Origin: Tretioscincus oriximinensis
Taxonomy: Eukaryota; Chordata; Lepidosauria; Squamata; Gymnophthalmidae
Length of the DNA stretch: 64,000 nucleotides
Direction of reading: 5' to 3'
Assembly (NCBI GenBank): GCA_022410635.1
Contig: JAJVDF010000463.1
Location: 1,003,409 to 1,067,408, forward strand
A program made the position numbers and the translations under genes. The notes beneath the pieces were generated by a model. That model worked only from the letters and a program-made list of their open reading frames with translations, was not told the origin of the DNA and searched no databases. Positions 44,042 to 56,114 of this stretch are shown in pieces. Every line of letters starts with the position of its first letter. The stretch's first letter is position 1.

Positions 44042-44892
44042 ATTACGAGAATAAACAAAGTGATATTGGGAAAAGGGATCAATCGGGAGCCACATTTGAT
44101 TGGAGAAATCTATATGGTTCTATTAAAAATATATAATGTTCAGGATTGTNTGCATATCAAATGGCAAAATGATAAAAATCTTTCCGAGAGGGAATGGATT
44201 AAATGATTAAATACAATAAATATGATTAAATACACCAAATTGAAGATCGCAACGAGAGGGTACAAAACCTAGGAACAACCGGCCCATATGGGTGCTCTCT
44301 TTTCCTCTTGTTGACATGGGTGTCCGGATACTGGGTCCTTTATCCATATGTGGTTTAATTATCAGCACTTTGTAATCAGATACTAGAGGAGATAAAACTC
44401 ATAATAGGTATAGAGGCAGAGGGAAAGAAGATCCTCTTTACTGTTAATTTGATGGATTTAAATTTACAACAAAATATCTGATCACGAGATGTATATCGGT
44501 GGCCCAAATTATAATAGCTAGAGGTTGGAAAGAAAAAACAAAGTGGTTGATTCAAATTTGGTATCAATATTTAGTATAAATTATGTTATTTGATGTAATT
44601 AGGCAGAAGTGATTACGTCAAATGGGGTAAGACACAATAATCTGTGGGCTGTAGATTGGCACCAACTCATCACTGTTGGTACAGCGATAAAAATACACTA
44701 CTGACCTATACTTTAGCCATGATCTCTGAGATGAGATTAGAATAGTGAAAACTATTATCCACTTTCAAGTCTAGAGAGGGGTGGGGTGGATTCAATGTTA
44801 TTTTATGTACTGTATCGTTAGTATTATTGTATTTTATTTTTTTACGTTTATGTTTCAAAACTCAATTTTAAAAAGATTACGAGAATAAACAA
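44042..44892 (+). mobile_element. 5'-truncated L1 with 17-bp target duplication
   Basis: The insert 44059-44875 is flanked by ATTACGAGAATAAACAA at 44042-44058 and again at 44876-44892. It encodes broken ORF2 C-terminal text (GEIYMVLLKIYNVQD, then a WKEKTKWLIQIWYQYLV-like end) followed by a 3' UTR ending in an A-rich string. The long exact duplication and 5' truncation are typical of target-primed reverse transcription by L1. Confidence 0.9.
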
Positions 44893-45780
44893 GGGTCCTT
44901 TTTAGTGCCATTTCTAACTCCATAAAGTACTTGTTTTCATTTCTGTCTGCCTACGCAAACAATTACGATAGTGCTTTTTTACACTTGAAATCACACTTTA
45001 AGATCTTTTGTCTTTTCCAAAAATGCCCTCCCATTCTTTGATCCACCTTCTGAATAGATTTTCCCACTTTCAATTCTTGCTGAAAGTCATGGGAAATATC
45101 ACAGGAATTCCTATGCAGAAATCCAGACAGGGTTGCCATAATTCAGCCATAGAGCCACAGAGCAAAAAATGTAAGTTCTTTAAATACAATGTCCCAGATT
45201 AATGGTTAGACTCTTTAATGGGACTGTCTGAGGTTTTAGTTGCAATTCAGTTGTGGCCACTGCAATTTTAGATAAAATGGCTGTGGGAAGAGGGAGAGAG
45301 GAGGGAAATAATGATACTTAAGAATAAAAATATCAGTGTATAGGGTCTACAGTACATAAATATCACTTTGGGACACTGTAGATATGAAGAAAAAGTGCTG
45401 TAAATGGCAAATCAGCATTGTATTGCTAAAAAAAGTCTGTCTGGATGGAAAATAAATGCACCCAGAACTCTTTATGTGATCAGGTGAGGGGAATTTTCTG
45501 CCCAAATGTATTTATTTATTTGTTTTATACTTTTACCCAACCCTATATCCAAACGCCTCAGGGTAGCAACAATATTATCTGAAGGTGAAAAATGTCTTAA
45601 ACCATAGGCCAGGTTAAAATCTTCAAAGACCTTTTGAAATAATACAGTGATGGTAACTTAAGGGGGAGTCTATCCCACTTACTGGTTAATATTTGGACTG
45701 GACAGATCCATTGGCACAATTAGCTAAGTTCCGGGCCTTGCACCTAGCAAGTGGATCCCCTGCCATCTCTAGCTGCAATT
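44893..45780. other. Intergenic, one tail fragment
   Basis: 45505-45560 is the inverse of the LINE/SINE tail (CCCAACCCTATATCCAAACG). The rest is unassigned. Confidence 0.45.
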
Positions 45781-45783
45781 GAA

Positions 45784-45930
45784 GCATGCTCCACACATCA
45801 CTTATTTATTCCACTATATTTCACAATAAAACATGGATATTCTGGAATAAACCAGACCATACAGTGCTTTACTGTGAAATATTGTGGAATACTCCACTAC
45901 AGTAGTGGAATAAAAGTGATGTGTGGATGC
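45784..45930. mobile_element. Hairpin DNA element with CCACACATCACTT termini
   Basis: The left arm GCATGCTCCACACATCACTT continues to TTATTCCACTATATTTCACA. It is inverse to the right arm that ends GTGGAATAAAAGTGATGTGT then GGATGC. It lies within a 103-codon open frame (45751-46062) that is therefore not a gene. Confidence 0.75.
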
Positions 45931-46499
45931 AACCTGAGTGTGGGTGTAATGACTTCTGTACAGTTCCAGATGGCACAGAACAACATGTGGCTGTCTATTA
46001 AGCTGTTCACAGCAGGTAAGAATTCAGAACAGTTACAAAATCTCCCAGCTGGAGAATGGTGAAAATGTAGGATTTCCTCATTCTGTATGGAGTAATCCAC
46101 AAGGGAATTATGAAAAATAAAAACACCTTTCTTTGAAGATAAAAAATTGGCAGGAATCAAATGTTTTTTTTTTTCTGGGAATTTGAACTCTATCCAGTTT
46201 TATGATGGCTATTCCCTGTGGTTTTGCTATCTGCTGAATTGCTTATCTGAGGCACTGTATTTATTTTTCAATCTCAGATCTCTTCTCCCTGTCCCAGGTA
46301 TTGAATGGCTCCTGACTATAAGCAGCTCCAAAGTGGTTTGGAGTTAGTAGTGTGGGGAAGCTAATGTTCTATTCCACTACTAATCCACATTAAGGGCAGC
46401 TTTGTTACTTTTAAGGGCAGCTATATTGCTTCTGATTCACTTAAAAAACTCGCTTGTGGATGCTACCTGTTTGTCTCAATGAGGCAGGAGTTTTACAGC

Positions 46500-46640
46500 T
46501 TTAACAGATGAGGGGGAAAGGTGCAGTTTATAATGCTGGCAGCATCTGGTTGAAAAAAAAATAGCTTTTCCACACCCATTAAAGATACAAAACTCCTTCA
46601 CACACGCACGCATACACCTTCTTTATGGCAACTGTTAGCC
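46500..46640. mobile_element. GGGTTACC-family element fragment
   Basis: TTTATAATGCTGGCAGCATC, then TTCCACACCCATTAAAGATAC and AAACTCCTTCA, are the interior blocks of the copy at 27772-27912. The termini are degraded. Confidence 0.55.
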
Positions 46641-47107
46641 CCTTAGACCCAGATTTTTAGTCAGGCCACTTGAAATAAAAATAGATCACTTTCAAGGCAA
46701 AGGCAGCTATGAAACTTTCCCAGCTTCAGGAATAAAGGCTGCTGTGAGGTTTGTAGTATTTGTTAAGTGCATCATTTGCTCCAGGAGGGGCTCTGTGTTT
46801 TGTGTAATTTACTCCCTTTCCAGCCTGTATTCATTTACATTTCTTTCCAACTCTATACACAGAGGTCTCAGGGTTATTTACAGCACAGCACCCTGTACAA
46901 AAACACACTTTAACATGCTCAAATTGAAAAATAGCAGTGCCTGAAAGGGGAAGGAATATTTGTTCATCAGAGGTCGGGGTAAAAGTATGTGCCTTAACCA
47001 TGCATCTAAACAAGTACTGTGAGGGGCTAGCTGCCACTCAGAGGAGAGGTTATTTCAGAGCATATGTGGTACCACAGACAAGGCCCTCCCATATGCCCTT
47101 GTGTAGT

Positions 47108-47362
47108 GAGAGGCAGTATGGGGTAGTGGTTAGAGAGTCAGACTCTTATCTGGAAGCCTCCCAGTTCAATTCTGCACTGCTCTGCAAAAGCCAGTTGGGT
47201 GACCTTGGGCTAGTCACAGTTCTTCAGTGTTCACCTACTTCACAGGTGGCTGTTGTGAAGAGAGATTATTACGTAAGCCGCTTTGATTTCCTTCAGGTTG
47301 AGAAAAGCAGGCTATCAAAAGCTTCCTCTTCTTCTTCCTCCTCCTCCTCCTTTACTTTTAAC
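47108..47362 (+). mobile_element. tRNA-derived SINE, squamate type
   Basis: The head reads GAGGCAGTATGGGGTAGTGG then TTAGAGAGTC. The body has GGGTGACCTTGGGCTAGTCA and ACCTACTTCACAGGTGG. It ends GTAAGCCGCTTTGATTTCC and a CTTCTT/CTCCTC microsatellite tail. It is the same superfamily as 7856-8124, but with a different 3' end. Confidence 0.85.
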
Positions 47363-47369
47363 TAATATT

Positions 47370-47560
47370 GAAAGTAAAAGAAAAAGGAAAAGTGGGAGTG
47401 ATGGTTAGGTAGTGTCATGGAAGCAACAAACATGACTTTGGACATACTTCAGGAAACAAATGAAGACAGTATTTTGAGGAAGATTAAAAGGCTATGCTAT
47501 GACCCTTGGGATGACAAAGAGTTGGACATGACTGAATGGCTTACCAACAATAACAAGTGA
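47370..47560 (+). mobile_element. SINE/BovB-like 3' tail fragment
   Basis: The text CCTTGGGATGACAAAGAGTT followed by GGACATGACTGAATGG and CAACAATAACAA resembles the GGGTCGCxAAGAGTCGGACACGACTGA tail known from SINEs that borrow LINE (BovB/L2-type) 3' ends. No head is recognisable. Confidence 0.5.
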
Positions 47561-47970
47561 TTGAGAATGAATAGAAATTGCTGTAAAACAAAATTAAATA
47601 TACTGAGATTAATTAGAGATAGGCACCATGGGCTTTCAGTAGACAATACTTCTTTAGACAAATCTGCAGAAGAACACACAGTTGAGACAAAAATCATCCA
47701 CACCACAAGAAAAAATCCAGATGAAGACGAACGTGTTTCTCTCTTATTCTTCTAAAAGTGGTGACCCCATTTGATGGTATTTCTTTAGTGGGGACATCAT
47801 CTTAGTCTATACAGGCTAACAAAACCAGGCTGGTTTTCTGGATGGTTCCTTGAGCCCAGCCCTGCACACATTTGTTACTATCAATCCTCTCTGTAGCAGC
47901 AATAGCTCCATCCACAGACCTTGCAAATAATGCAAGCCTTGCAGGAGTTGCAGCAACAAAGTGAGCACTA

Positions 47971-48716
47971 GACACTGTGGCGTCCCCTACCTGAGGGCCC
48001 CACGATTAGATGACCCTCACAGTCAGGGGTGCCACAATATCCACCCTGTTGCCCAANCCAGCACCCACGACTGCTTGGNGCAACAGTACTATCCTCAGGC
48101 CTACACAAGGCCTCAGAGTTTACCTCAAGGTTGAGGGCTTTATTCCCAGCCCCCACCAGTAGCTGCTTACTTATTGTTACAGAAATAAAAGAAAGAGATA
48201 TTTGAATTGAAACAAATAACAAGTTTATTGTTAACAAATAAGAGATAGGAAGAAAGATAAGAATAATAAAGCTTCAGCTTTTATAAAGTAAGCCTGACTC
48301 AAGCACAAACACCAAGCAAGAGCAACATTAGTTTCCAGATACTTAAAGAGACAGGCCCTGTGTCACTTTTTTTGTTCCAGTCCCAAGTCAAGTCTCAACT
48401 TTGACTCTTTCAGGCCACCATACACTCCCACCCCCTCCCTCTGAGGCAGATCAGAAGCGGACCCCTCTNTCAACTTGCTACACCACAAGTCTCTCTGACA
48501 GAAAGGCCTCTAGCCCTGGTCAGCTTCCCTTTTATCTGCTGACCAGCCGGCTATTCGAGGCCTCATTGGCTGGCTCCTCCAGCCATGCCCCCTCCCCAAA
48601 CAGGGATTCAGGAAGCCACACCTCTGCCCAGGCCTGCTCTTCCCCCCTCCCTCTGGGATATCTGGTAAGCTTATAAAAGAAACACAAACCTGTAAAATGG
48701 AGGACGCCACAGACAC
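47971..48716 (+). mobile_element. Solo LTR of a retrotransposon, 5-bp target duplication
   Basis: The block 47976-48711 (736 bases) begins TGTGGCGTCC and ends GGACGCCACA, the inverted TG...CA termini of an LTR. It is flanked by GACAC on both sides (47971-47975 and 48712-48716). There is no internal coding region next to it, so it looks like the product of recombination between two LTRs. Possible polyadenylation and TATA-like text is at 48266-48285. The parent may be Gypsy or an endogenous retrovirus; orientation is tentative. The open frames inside it are not genes. Confidence 0.85.
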
Positions 48717-48925
48717 ATTTTCTGCCTCTGCCTCTAGGCTCACTGGCTGCAGATAATCTCCTCTTCAGCAAGAGGAGGCTTCCAAAGAGACAAAGGATCC
48801 AATATTTATGTCTAGAGAACTATATATACTGGCCTGTGCCAGTGGCATAGTATTGGGGAGGGGGGAAACAACAGGGGCGAGTACCCTAGGACAAAATTTT
48901 TAAGGGTGCAAAATTGCAAAATAAA

Positions 48926-49064
48926 CTTTTTCTTTCTCTTCCTCTCTCTCTTTATCTCTCACTCTTTCTCTCTCTTTCTTTCTCTCTCTCTCTCTTTCTC
49001 TCTTTTTTCTTTTTTTCTTTCTCTCTTTTTCTCTTTGTCTTTCTCTTTGCCTTTCTCTTTTTGT
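48926..49064. repeat. Pyrimidine-rich low-complexity tract
   Basis: CTCTCT and CTTT units dominate the plus strand. Ser/Leu/Phe-only open frames here are artefacts. Confidence 0.9.
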
Positions 49065-49069
49065 TATTG

Positions 49070-50070
49070 TTATTTAATAATATTATTAATAATAATCTCT
49101 ACTATTAATACGACACACATCGGTGACTCCAATATCGATGACTGTCATTGATCTTTATTGACCAATGACAGAGATCAGAGCTTTGGACTTAGCATGTGGT
49201 CGTCTGCCCAACATGGCAGAGAAGGCACTCAGGGCAACATCTAACACCTGCCCCAATTTCACTGCTGCTGAAAGCACTGAAGCAGCCCACCAGCTGCCAA
49301 CAACTCCCTTCTGCACCCCTTGCCTTCCCAAGTCTGCATTTTTGCAGGCTTTCCACTAGCAATAATAATAATGTGCATCCTTCCCCTCTCACAGAAAATA
49401 TCCCAATGTTTGAACATTCCTTCAAAATGCACTTAGACACAGAAGAACCCAGGAGAAGGGAAGGGGCAGCAATGGGAGGAAAGGAATGAGGGGCAGCCTG
49501 GGTAGAGACTTCTCAGTTAGCCAGCCATCCCACCATGGAGGGCAACAAAAAGGTAAGTGGGGACAGGGGTTGGTGTGTGTGCAAACATGCTGGCACCAAC
49601 CTCCCTTGCCCTGGGCACTAATAATTCACAGTGCACACTACCTTGTGCAAGTTCTGTGTGGAATTTTCCCAATATAATTTAGCAAAGGTATGCTTCTTTA
49701 ATCTCTTAGTACAATTTTATCCTTTTTGTGCTCTGGCTAATTCACTTGACTTCCCAGAACAGGACAGTATTTTAACAGCTATAACAGGTGCAAGCAAAGG
49801 TATGATGCTACTAAAATTCCAAAANAGGAAAGGAAAGATGAGAAGGTCAAATGAAGAGTCAAGAGGGAAACAACAAATTTGTTGAAATAGATCCAGCCCC
49901 TCGCTTAAGNCAGCCCTGCATTATGTTTACATTTAATACAAAAAAATGGTTCAAACTCTTGTTTTTGTTTTTTACAATATTCATAACATGTAGTGCAGTG
50001 GATGCAAGATTTATTTATTTTTTAAATCTATCCCAAATAATCCAATTTAAAGAGAAGATCTCAGGGGAGA
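49070..50070. other. Intergenic, no recognised feature
   Basis: No gene or named repeat. Short open frames have no homology I recognise. Confidence 0.4.
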
Positions 50071-50074
50071 AATT

Positions 50075-50290
50075 TCTCTTGTCTGGTCTTGTGATTAGAG
50101 TGCCAGGCTCTTATTTGAGAGTTTCAATTGCCCACTCCTCCAGGAAGCCAGCTGAATGACCTTGAGCTAGTCAAAGTTCTTCAGAACTTTCTCAGTCTCA
50201 CCAACCTTGCAATGTATCTGTTGTGAACAGAAGAAAAGATGTTTGAGTCTCTCTGGATTGAGAAACATGGAGTATGAAATCCTCCTTCNT
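50075..50290 (+). mobile_element. tRNA-derived SINE, diverged
   Basis: It contains GTGATTAGAGTGCCAGGCTC, CCCACTCCTCCAGGAAGCCA, ATGACCTTGAGCTAGTCA and a 3' block ATGTTTGAGTCTCTCTGG. These align in order with the SINE at 47108-47362. Confidence 0.75.
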
Positions 50291-50697
50291 TGTATGGCTT
50301 AGCGGAACAACCATCTTTCCCCACACAAATGGTGATTCTGACCTTGCCAATATACTGGATCACAAGCATGCAAGGAATCTCCATTCCACATTCTGGTGTT
50401 TTCCAAAAGAGACATATTTTGGGAAGAGGGCTGGTAAACTGAACTAGTAGAGCCCCAGGCCCACTTNATCTGCACTGCAGACTGATTTACTGAAAGATGA
50501 AAATGAGGATTTCATCATGGCTTATAAAATGGGTTGTCCAGGTCTGGTGCAAGCTCACTGGTTGCTGATGATGCCAATGTGGGATAGGTAGACCTGGACA
50601 CATTAACTACAGGGGAAGGTCTTACTTGGACATGGTGCTGTAACAAGCTTTATTTAGGCCATCCTTTCTAGGCCTTTCTCTGTGAGCCTAAAAAGGT

Positions 50698-50847
50698 CTG
50701 TTTGGTCATCCAGGGTGCTGTCAGGTGATACTGTTGTTCAAGTCAACATCAGCCGACCAATATCTGGACGGCCTGCATGCAGGGTCAAAACTGCAGCTTC
50801 CAGTGGCATCTTCANTNCAGGACGGTGTATGCTTTGAACTTGTCCTT
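50698..50847. repeat. Duplicated block, copy A
   Basis: About 150 bases beginning CTGTTTGGTCATCCAGGGTG and including CGACCAATATCTGGACGGCC are nearly identical to 52143-52290. The family is not identified. Confidence 0.9.
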
Positions 50848-51246
50848 CAAGCCTGTGCAGTGGAGCTTTTAGGTGAAGTGCAGTGTGCAATACTGACCCT
50901 ACTTTATCTACCTGTGGTTCGTCTTGGCCTAGCTAACTGGGATGGAGATAGTGAGATCCTTGGCACATAGGTATCTTACAGCAGAAGATATTGTGCTCAT
51001 GAGGCATTAATGATTGAAGACCTAAACCATATCTTTGTTGTACTCCTTCATTAGAATAGCATGTTTGGGCATTATTTTACAAAACATAAACCAGTGGAAC
51101 CCAGAACATAAACGACTTATTTTCTGCAGCAAGAAAAAGCTTGGGTGACGTATTGGGAATCTTTGTTTTTGTTAATCTTTTACTGAACTGATGTGGAGTA
51201 TTATAATGGGTGGGTGGGGGTGTGAATAAAAGATTTTATTTTTGTA

Positions 51247-51385
51247 CCTTGAGCCCTGTCCCCNCTGAGCCTTATTTTGAGCCATATCTCGAAATAGGCC
51301 CTGCCATAGTTTACACTTCCATGTGGATGGCCAAGCTCTGTACTGCGATATAGCCCAGAATAAGGCTCAATGGGCACAGGACCTT
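51247..51385. mobile_element. Palindromic element, GAGCCTTATTCTGGGCTATA family
   Basis: The left arm (GAGCCCTGTCCCC, then CTGAGCCTTATTTTGAGCCA) is inverse to the right arm (ATAGCCCAGAATAAGGCTCA, then GGGCACAGGACC). It is the most complete of the three copies (23629, 30102, 51247). Confidence 0.8.
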
Positions 51386-52142
51386 GTGTACGTTGCTGTA
51401 CTGAATTCGATATGGTCCAACATGCACTTCTCTGCCTAAAAGGAAATATCATATATTTAACACAGGTTAAGTTTTAATAAGGTCTGCAGTTTTAGCACTT
51501 CCTTTCCCTTGCTATTGTTGCACGTATATTATTATGGGTATTTATCCCTTTTAAACAACTGTTTGTCACTTTTATGTTTGTTTTGTCTATTAATCCTTTC
51601 TCTTAGAAGATCAATTATCATTTGTTCTGGCTTTTTCTTTCTAGCCTATTGCAATTAAAGCTTGAGATGAATAATTATCTGGCCTTATACATAATTATTA
51701 CACGCTTCTGGAAAAAAACAACAAAATAGAGAGTTCTGTCTCCAAAAGGATCCAGATTGGCAGATGGCATTGAAACAGCATTTCAGTAAACAGATGAATT
51801 CTTGGTCTGCTCAGCTGCTGATCTGAGTCACTGCTACTGCCACTTTCTGTTGGATGGCTGCCTGCAAACCAGCACTAATGCTGTCACACAACAGTGAACT
51901 AGGATGTATCTGTTAAGCATCAGGCTGGAAAAATGCTGAAAAGGGATTTTAACTAGTTCTACTCCTATGTGTGGATGACCTACAGGTCATTTTGCAACAC
52001 TAATATGTGCTTGCTAGTTCTGTTATCAGATTAAATTATATACAATATTCAAGAGTGGACTATGATATCTAGATAAGTTATTACAGCAAATGATAAAGTA
52101 CAGGGATAGATTTTTTAAAGAAAAAATTCTACTGCAAGAGGG

Positions 52143-52325
52143 CTGTTTGGTCATCCAGGGTGCTGTCAGATGATGCTGTTGTTCAAGTCAACATCAGACG
52201 ACCAATATCTGGATGGCCTGCATGCAGGGTCAAAACTGCAGCTTCCAGTGGCATCTTCATTGCAGGACGGTATATGCTTTGGACTTGTCTTTCACAAGAA
52301 CTTTGGACTTGACTTTTCACAAGAA
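52143..52325. repeat. Duplicated block, copy B, with an internal 24-25-base tandem repeat
   Basis: 52143-52290 matches 50698-50847 with only a handful of differences. At its right edge CTTTGGACTTG followed by a TTTCACAAGAA string is repeated in tandem (52277-52300 and 52301-52325). Confidence 0.9.
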
Positions 52326-52599
52326 CTCCTAGCTGCAAGCATAAATATTCATTTTGTGGTCTATTTTGTTTTATTCGTAGCCTAAGCTGTTAAAGAACAA
52401 AATGGAGAACATGACTTCTATACATGTACCATAGTTGGACTTTGTGAGACTCTGAGAGACCTGGACTGTAACTAGGCATCACTTACTTATTCCACTTTAT
52501 CTGGGTAGTGCAGAATGAAGTATGGATGTTTCAGAACAAAACAGTGCTGACAGAGTTTTGTTCAAGGATATTCCAACTACAAACAGAAATGCCAATTAA

Positions 52600-52810
52600 A
52601 AAANAGACTGAGTTATCCTCCTGTCACCCTTTTATTCCCCTCCTTCTTCGGTCTTTCCTTCTTTTCCCCACTCCCTGTCTCATTTTTCCTTTCTNGGTGT
52701 TCTCTCTCTCTCCATCCTGTATCCATCTACCCTCCTCTCTTCCATTGCCCGCCCTTCCCCTACTCCTCTCTTTACCCCCTGTTTCAGTCTATTCATCCAT
52801 TGATAAGTCC
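52600..52810. repeat. Pyrimidine-rich tract
   Basis: TCCTTC, CTCTCT and CCCTCC units dominate. Overlapping open frames are composition artefacts. Confidence 0.7.
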
Positions 52811-53479
52811 AACCTTCCCCCTTGGCTGTTTGGATGGCTGCTGCCATTGTGCCAAGCCAAACTTCTGAAATGATAACTGCCAACTCTGAGAGGTGTTCTA
52901 TGTTCAATGCTTCCAAGCTACATCCAAAACGGTATCCTTCTCGCCCTCTGTCTTAACTGCCAGCCCTATGCACCACCTCTACCATACATCACTGGATCTT
53001 ATTCACTGACTTATGTTAGACAGGGATTCCAGCTTAACCAATGAGATTCTCAGAAATTGGGGATGTTTGTAAATGGGCACGTTTCCTTTTATTTATAGAA
53101 GGTAGTGGAATAAGTTAGTCCTTCATCGCACCCTACAAAGACTGCAGTGAAAAACTGATGAAATTTTCACAAACAAACAGATATTTCTGCAAAGTGTTAT
53201 TTGCATTGATTTATGAAATGAAGCAGGTCCTGGACATTTCTTGGACTAAACCATGAAAAAAATCCCAGGATTTTTTTTTCTTGGTTTAGTCCAGTTCTTC
53301 AGGAGTGAAATTAAAAGCAAGTGTCAGAACAGCTATCTAGAGTAGCCTGATGAAAGATTTCAGAGTTGCATAAGAAAGTAAACCCCAGCACATAGCTTAT
53401 CATGCAGATAACATCTGCTGAAATTCTCTCTTTTATATAATCACTGGTGGAAAGGGCCAAAAGTTGGGCCCATGGGTTC

Positions 53480-53720
53480 CTCTTCTTCTCTTTTTCTTCC
53501 CCTTCGTTTTCTTCTTCCTCTTCTTTTTCTTTTTCCTCTTCTTTTTCTTTTTCCTCTTCTTTTTCTTCTTCCTCTTCTTTTTCTTCTTCACCTTCCATTT
53601 TCCCTTCCTTCTCTTGTTCCTAACACACTTTTCCCTCCCTCTTCCTCCCTCTCTCCTTCCATCTCCCTCCTCTTCTTCCTCTTCCTTTTCCTCCTCCCCT
53701 TCTTCTGCCCACTCCCCTCC
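53480..53720. repeat. (TTC)/(TTTTCTTTTTCC) polypyrimidine repeat
   Basis: Near-regular 18-base units (CTCTTCTTTTTCTTTTTC) occur at 53517-53590, grading into TCCCTCC-rich sequence. Phe/Leu-only and Glu/Lys-only open frames on the two strands are artefacts of this repeat. Confidence 0.95.
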
Positions 53721-54162
53721 CCCTCCTCACATGTTGGCCCATCGAAGACAAAGGAAGCATGGCTTTCACTGAGTTCTGAGCTGCAAGGGAGACTGAGAGC
53801 AGTGGAATCTTTACTGCTAGGATTGGTGCTTGGGCGGCCGGGGGTGAAGGAGCTAAGCAGGAGGGAGGGAAGGTGGATGGATGCTTGGGTGGAGGGGCAG
53901 CAGAATGAGAAGGCAGGTGGGGGAGTGGATGGGTGCTTGGGTGGGGAGAGGTGGTGGCGAGCAGGAGAGAGAAAGGGTGGATCAGAAGGGAAATGTGCTG
54001 GCAGTCACCCATTGCTTAACATGTGTGTGTAGGGAGGGGAGAGAGAAGTGGGAGGGAGTTTCCAAGCAGCATCAGTCAGGATTGCTGACCACTGAAGTGG
54101 CATTCTGCATGCAGTAAGGATAGAAGGCAAGATTTCCCTTTTCTGAGGGGGGCTATTTAGAA

Positions 54163-54480
54163 CCCATAAGAACATAAGAACATAAGAAGAGCCATACTGG
54201 ATCAGGCCACAGCCCATCAGGTCCAGCATTCTGTCTCACACAGAGGCCCACCAGATGCACCTGGGCAGTCCGAACAGAGGAAAGCAAAATATGCTCCTGT
54301 TCATGACTCCCTGCAAATGGTATTTCAGGAGTCCTGCCTGTTGCTCCATCCCNGAGGCAACATCCAGACATCCATCCTAGTATCCATTTATACCCTTGGT
54401 GTCCATAAACCTGTCTATTCCTGTCTTGAAACTATCCAAGCTGTTAGCTACCACTACCTCTTACCCTGTTTCCTAGTGAG
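54163..54480 (-). mobile_element. CR1 3' end
   Basis: The plus strand begins with AAGAACATAAGAACATAAG (the inverse of the terminal TTCTTATG microsatellite), then CCATACTGGATCAGGCC, AGATGCACCTGGGCAGTCC and ACTCCCTGCAAATGGTATTTC. It is the CR1 3' UTR and the last polymerase codons, truncated on the 5' side. Confidence 0.9.
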
Positions 54481-55445
54481 TGACTGCCATTTATACGAAC
54501 AAAGAGTGAGATTCGTGCACATCCGGTGTCATTTTGCCAATTAGGATTTTTGATACAAAGTATGGGAACTTGGGAGACCACAGGTTAAGAGAAGGAAAGC
54601 TGTCATTTTCACCGGAATAACTAAAGGTTTATATATCTAAATTTGTTTAATAATGTGTCTCAATTCTGCTTTCAATGACTATGCGTTATCAATCTAGGAC
54701 TGAGCAAGTAACTGAAATTTATTCCCTACAATTATCTTCTGACATTATAAAGTAATACCCAGGAACAGGTTTTATGGCTAGATGAATAGGCAGAATGGAC
54801 TTGGATCTGATAGTGAATTGTACACGGAGTGTTTTCAGAATGATTGCGCCCAAATGTCATGAAAGTCCCTAAGAATTAGATCTCTTCTGGAACTTAAAAT
54901 AAGTTATAAATGTTTATACCTGCCATAAAGGTATAAGGCATAGAGATCATGCACATTATATTGTTTAATAAATCATTGATAAGGTTGATGAAATCTTGAA
55001 ATTGTTTCCAGCAGAAAATGCAAACAAAAAGAAATAGCATGCGAGTGCATGGAATTTTTTCTGTGAGAAGTCTGACCATATTCTGAGAAGTCCAGCTTCC
55101 TTCAGTATTACTAAATGGATCTAGTCTTGCCTACGAAAGTTCATGCTGCCTTTCTTTTCTCTTCTCTTCTCTGCTATGAGATGGTCTGACTACATGGGAA
55201 CAATAACAATAATCATGAAAAGAAAATACCTGCTGGAAACAGGAAATAGTTGGGAAGAAAATTCGTATTGGTACAATAAATACGTTCTGGCAGTATTCCT
55301 ATTTTCCTTTTTTAATCACTGCCATCTTTTGTCCAATACAGTTGCCCAAAGGAACAAGAATGTAGAAGGCATATTCTGTGATACCATAATGGAGTGACTA
55401 ATGGAGAGTATTTTCTGGAATGTATTACAACAACTATCTTTAAAA

Positions 55446-55546
55446 AGGATCTGAAGAAGTAGACGTGTCTACAAAAGCTTATGCCACCCACTTTTCTCAA
55501 GTTAGTCTCAAAGTGCTACTAGCTCCTTTGCTGGACTTTAAGAAGG
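55446..55546 (+). mobile_element. Dispersed repeat, AAGCTTATGCC/TTAGTCT-type
   Basis: The strings CTGAAGAAGTAGACGTGTCT, AAAAGCTTATGCCA and TTAGTCTCAAAGTGCTACTA then GCTCCTTTGCTG match a repeat very common in reptile genomes (GAAGAAG, AAAGCTTATGC, TTAGTCTTTAAGGTGC). The class is not certain. Confidence 0.6.
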
Positions 55547-56114
55547 AGTTAGTCATAATTGTGGAGAACAAACGCTTTTATATCTCATCCAAATTATAAT
55601 GACCAGCAGAGTACATCTAAATCACATTTGCATGAATTTGAGAGCTGATGACGTTTTTGCCCCAATAGCAATTTACAGACCATTGTGCAAGATTGGATGT
55701 TGAGCTGTGGTCTTATTCAGCAAAAGCTCCTTTTGTCTCTTCTAAGAAATACTTACCTGCTGCCAACACTTTCTCCTAACATCCCATGAGATTAAATGGG
55801 CAGCAACAGCTATTGTGGTTGTGAGCATAAATGTGGCAGCAGGTAGGTCACATGATCCCCTTCCTCCTCTCTGAATGGCTGTTCTGCTGGGCAAGAGAGC
55901 TGGCAGCAGAGCTTGCTGGGTAGTCCAAGTAGAAAGCCAAGAAAGATTGGTCCTGTTGGATTGGCTTATAGTGTCCTCAATGAAAATTTCTGTGAGTCTC
56001 TTGAGCAGCACTTAGCTAGCTGGCCTGAGTGGTCATTTGAGCAGTGCTTACCTCAGCTCCTGCTATCACTGCTGCTGATAAGATCACCCTCCTTCATGAT
56101 CCTGCTTGCCACAA

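Noticed and set aside
48401..48743. Open frames of 77 to 91 codons on both strands
   Set aside because: They lie in or across the end of the solo LTR, contain undetermined bases and match no retroelement protein.
53311..53598. Glu/Lys-rich coiled-coil-like open frame
   Set aside because: It is the antisense translation of the TTC/TTTTCC repeat and has no other content.
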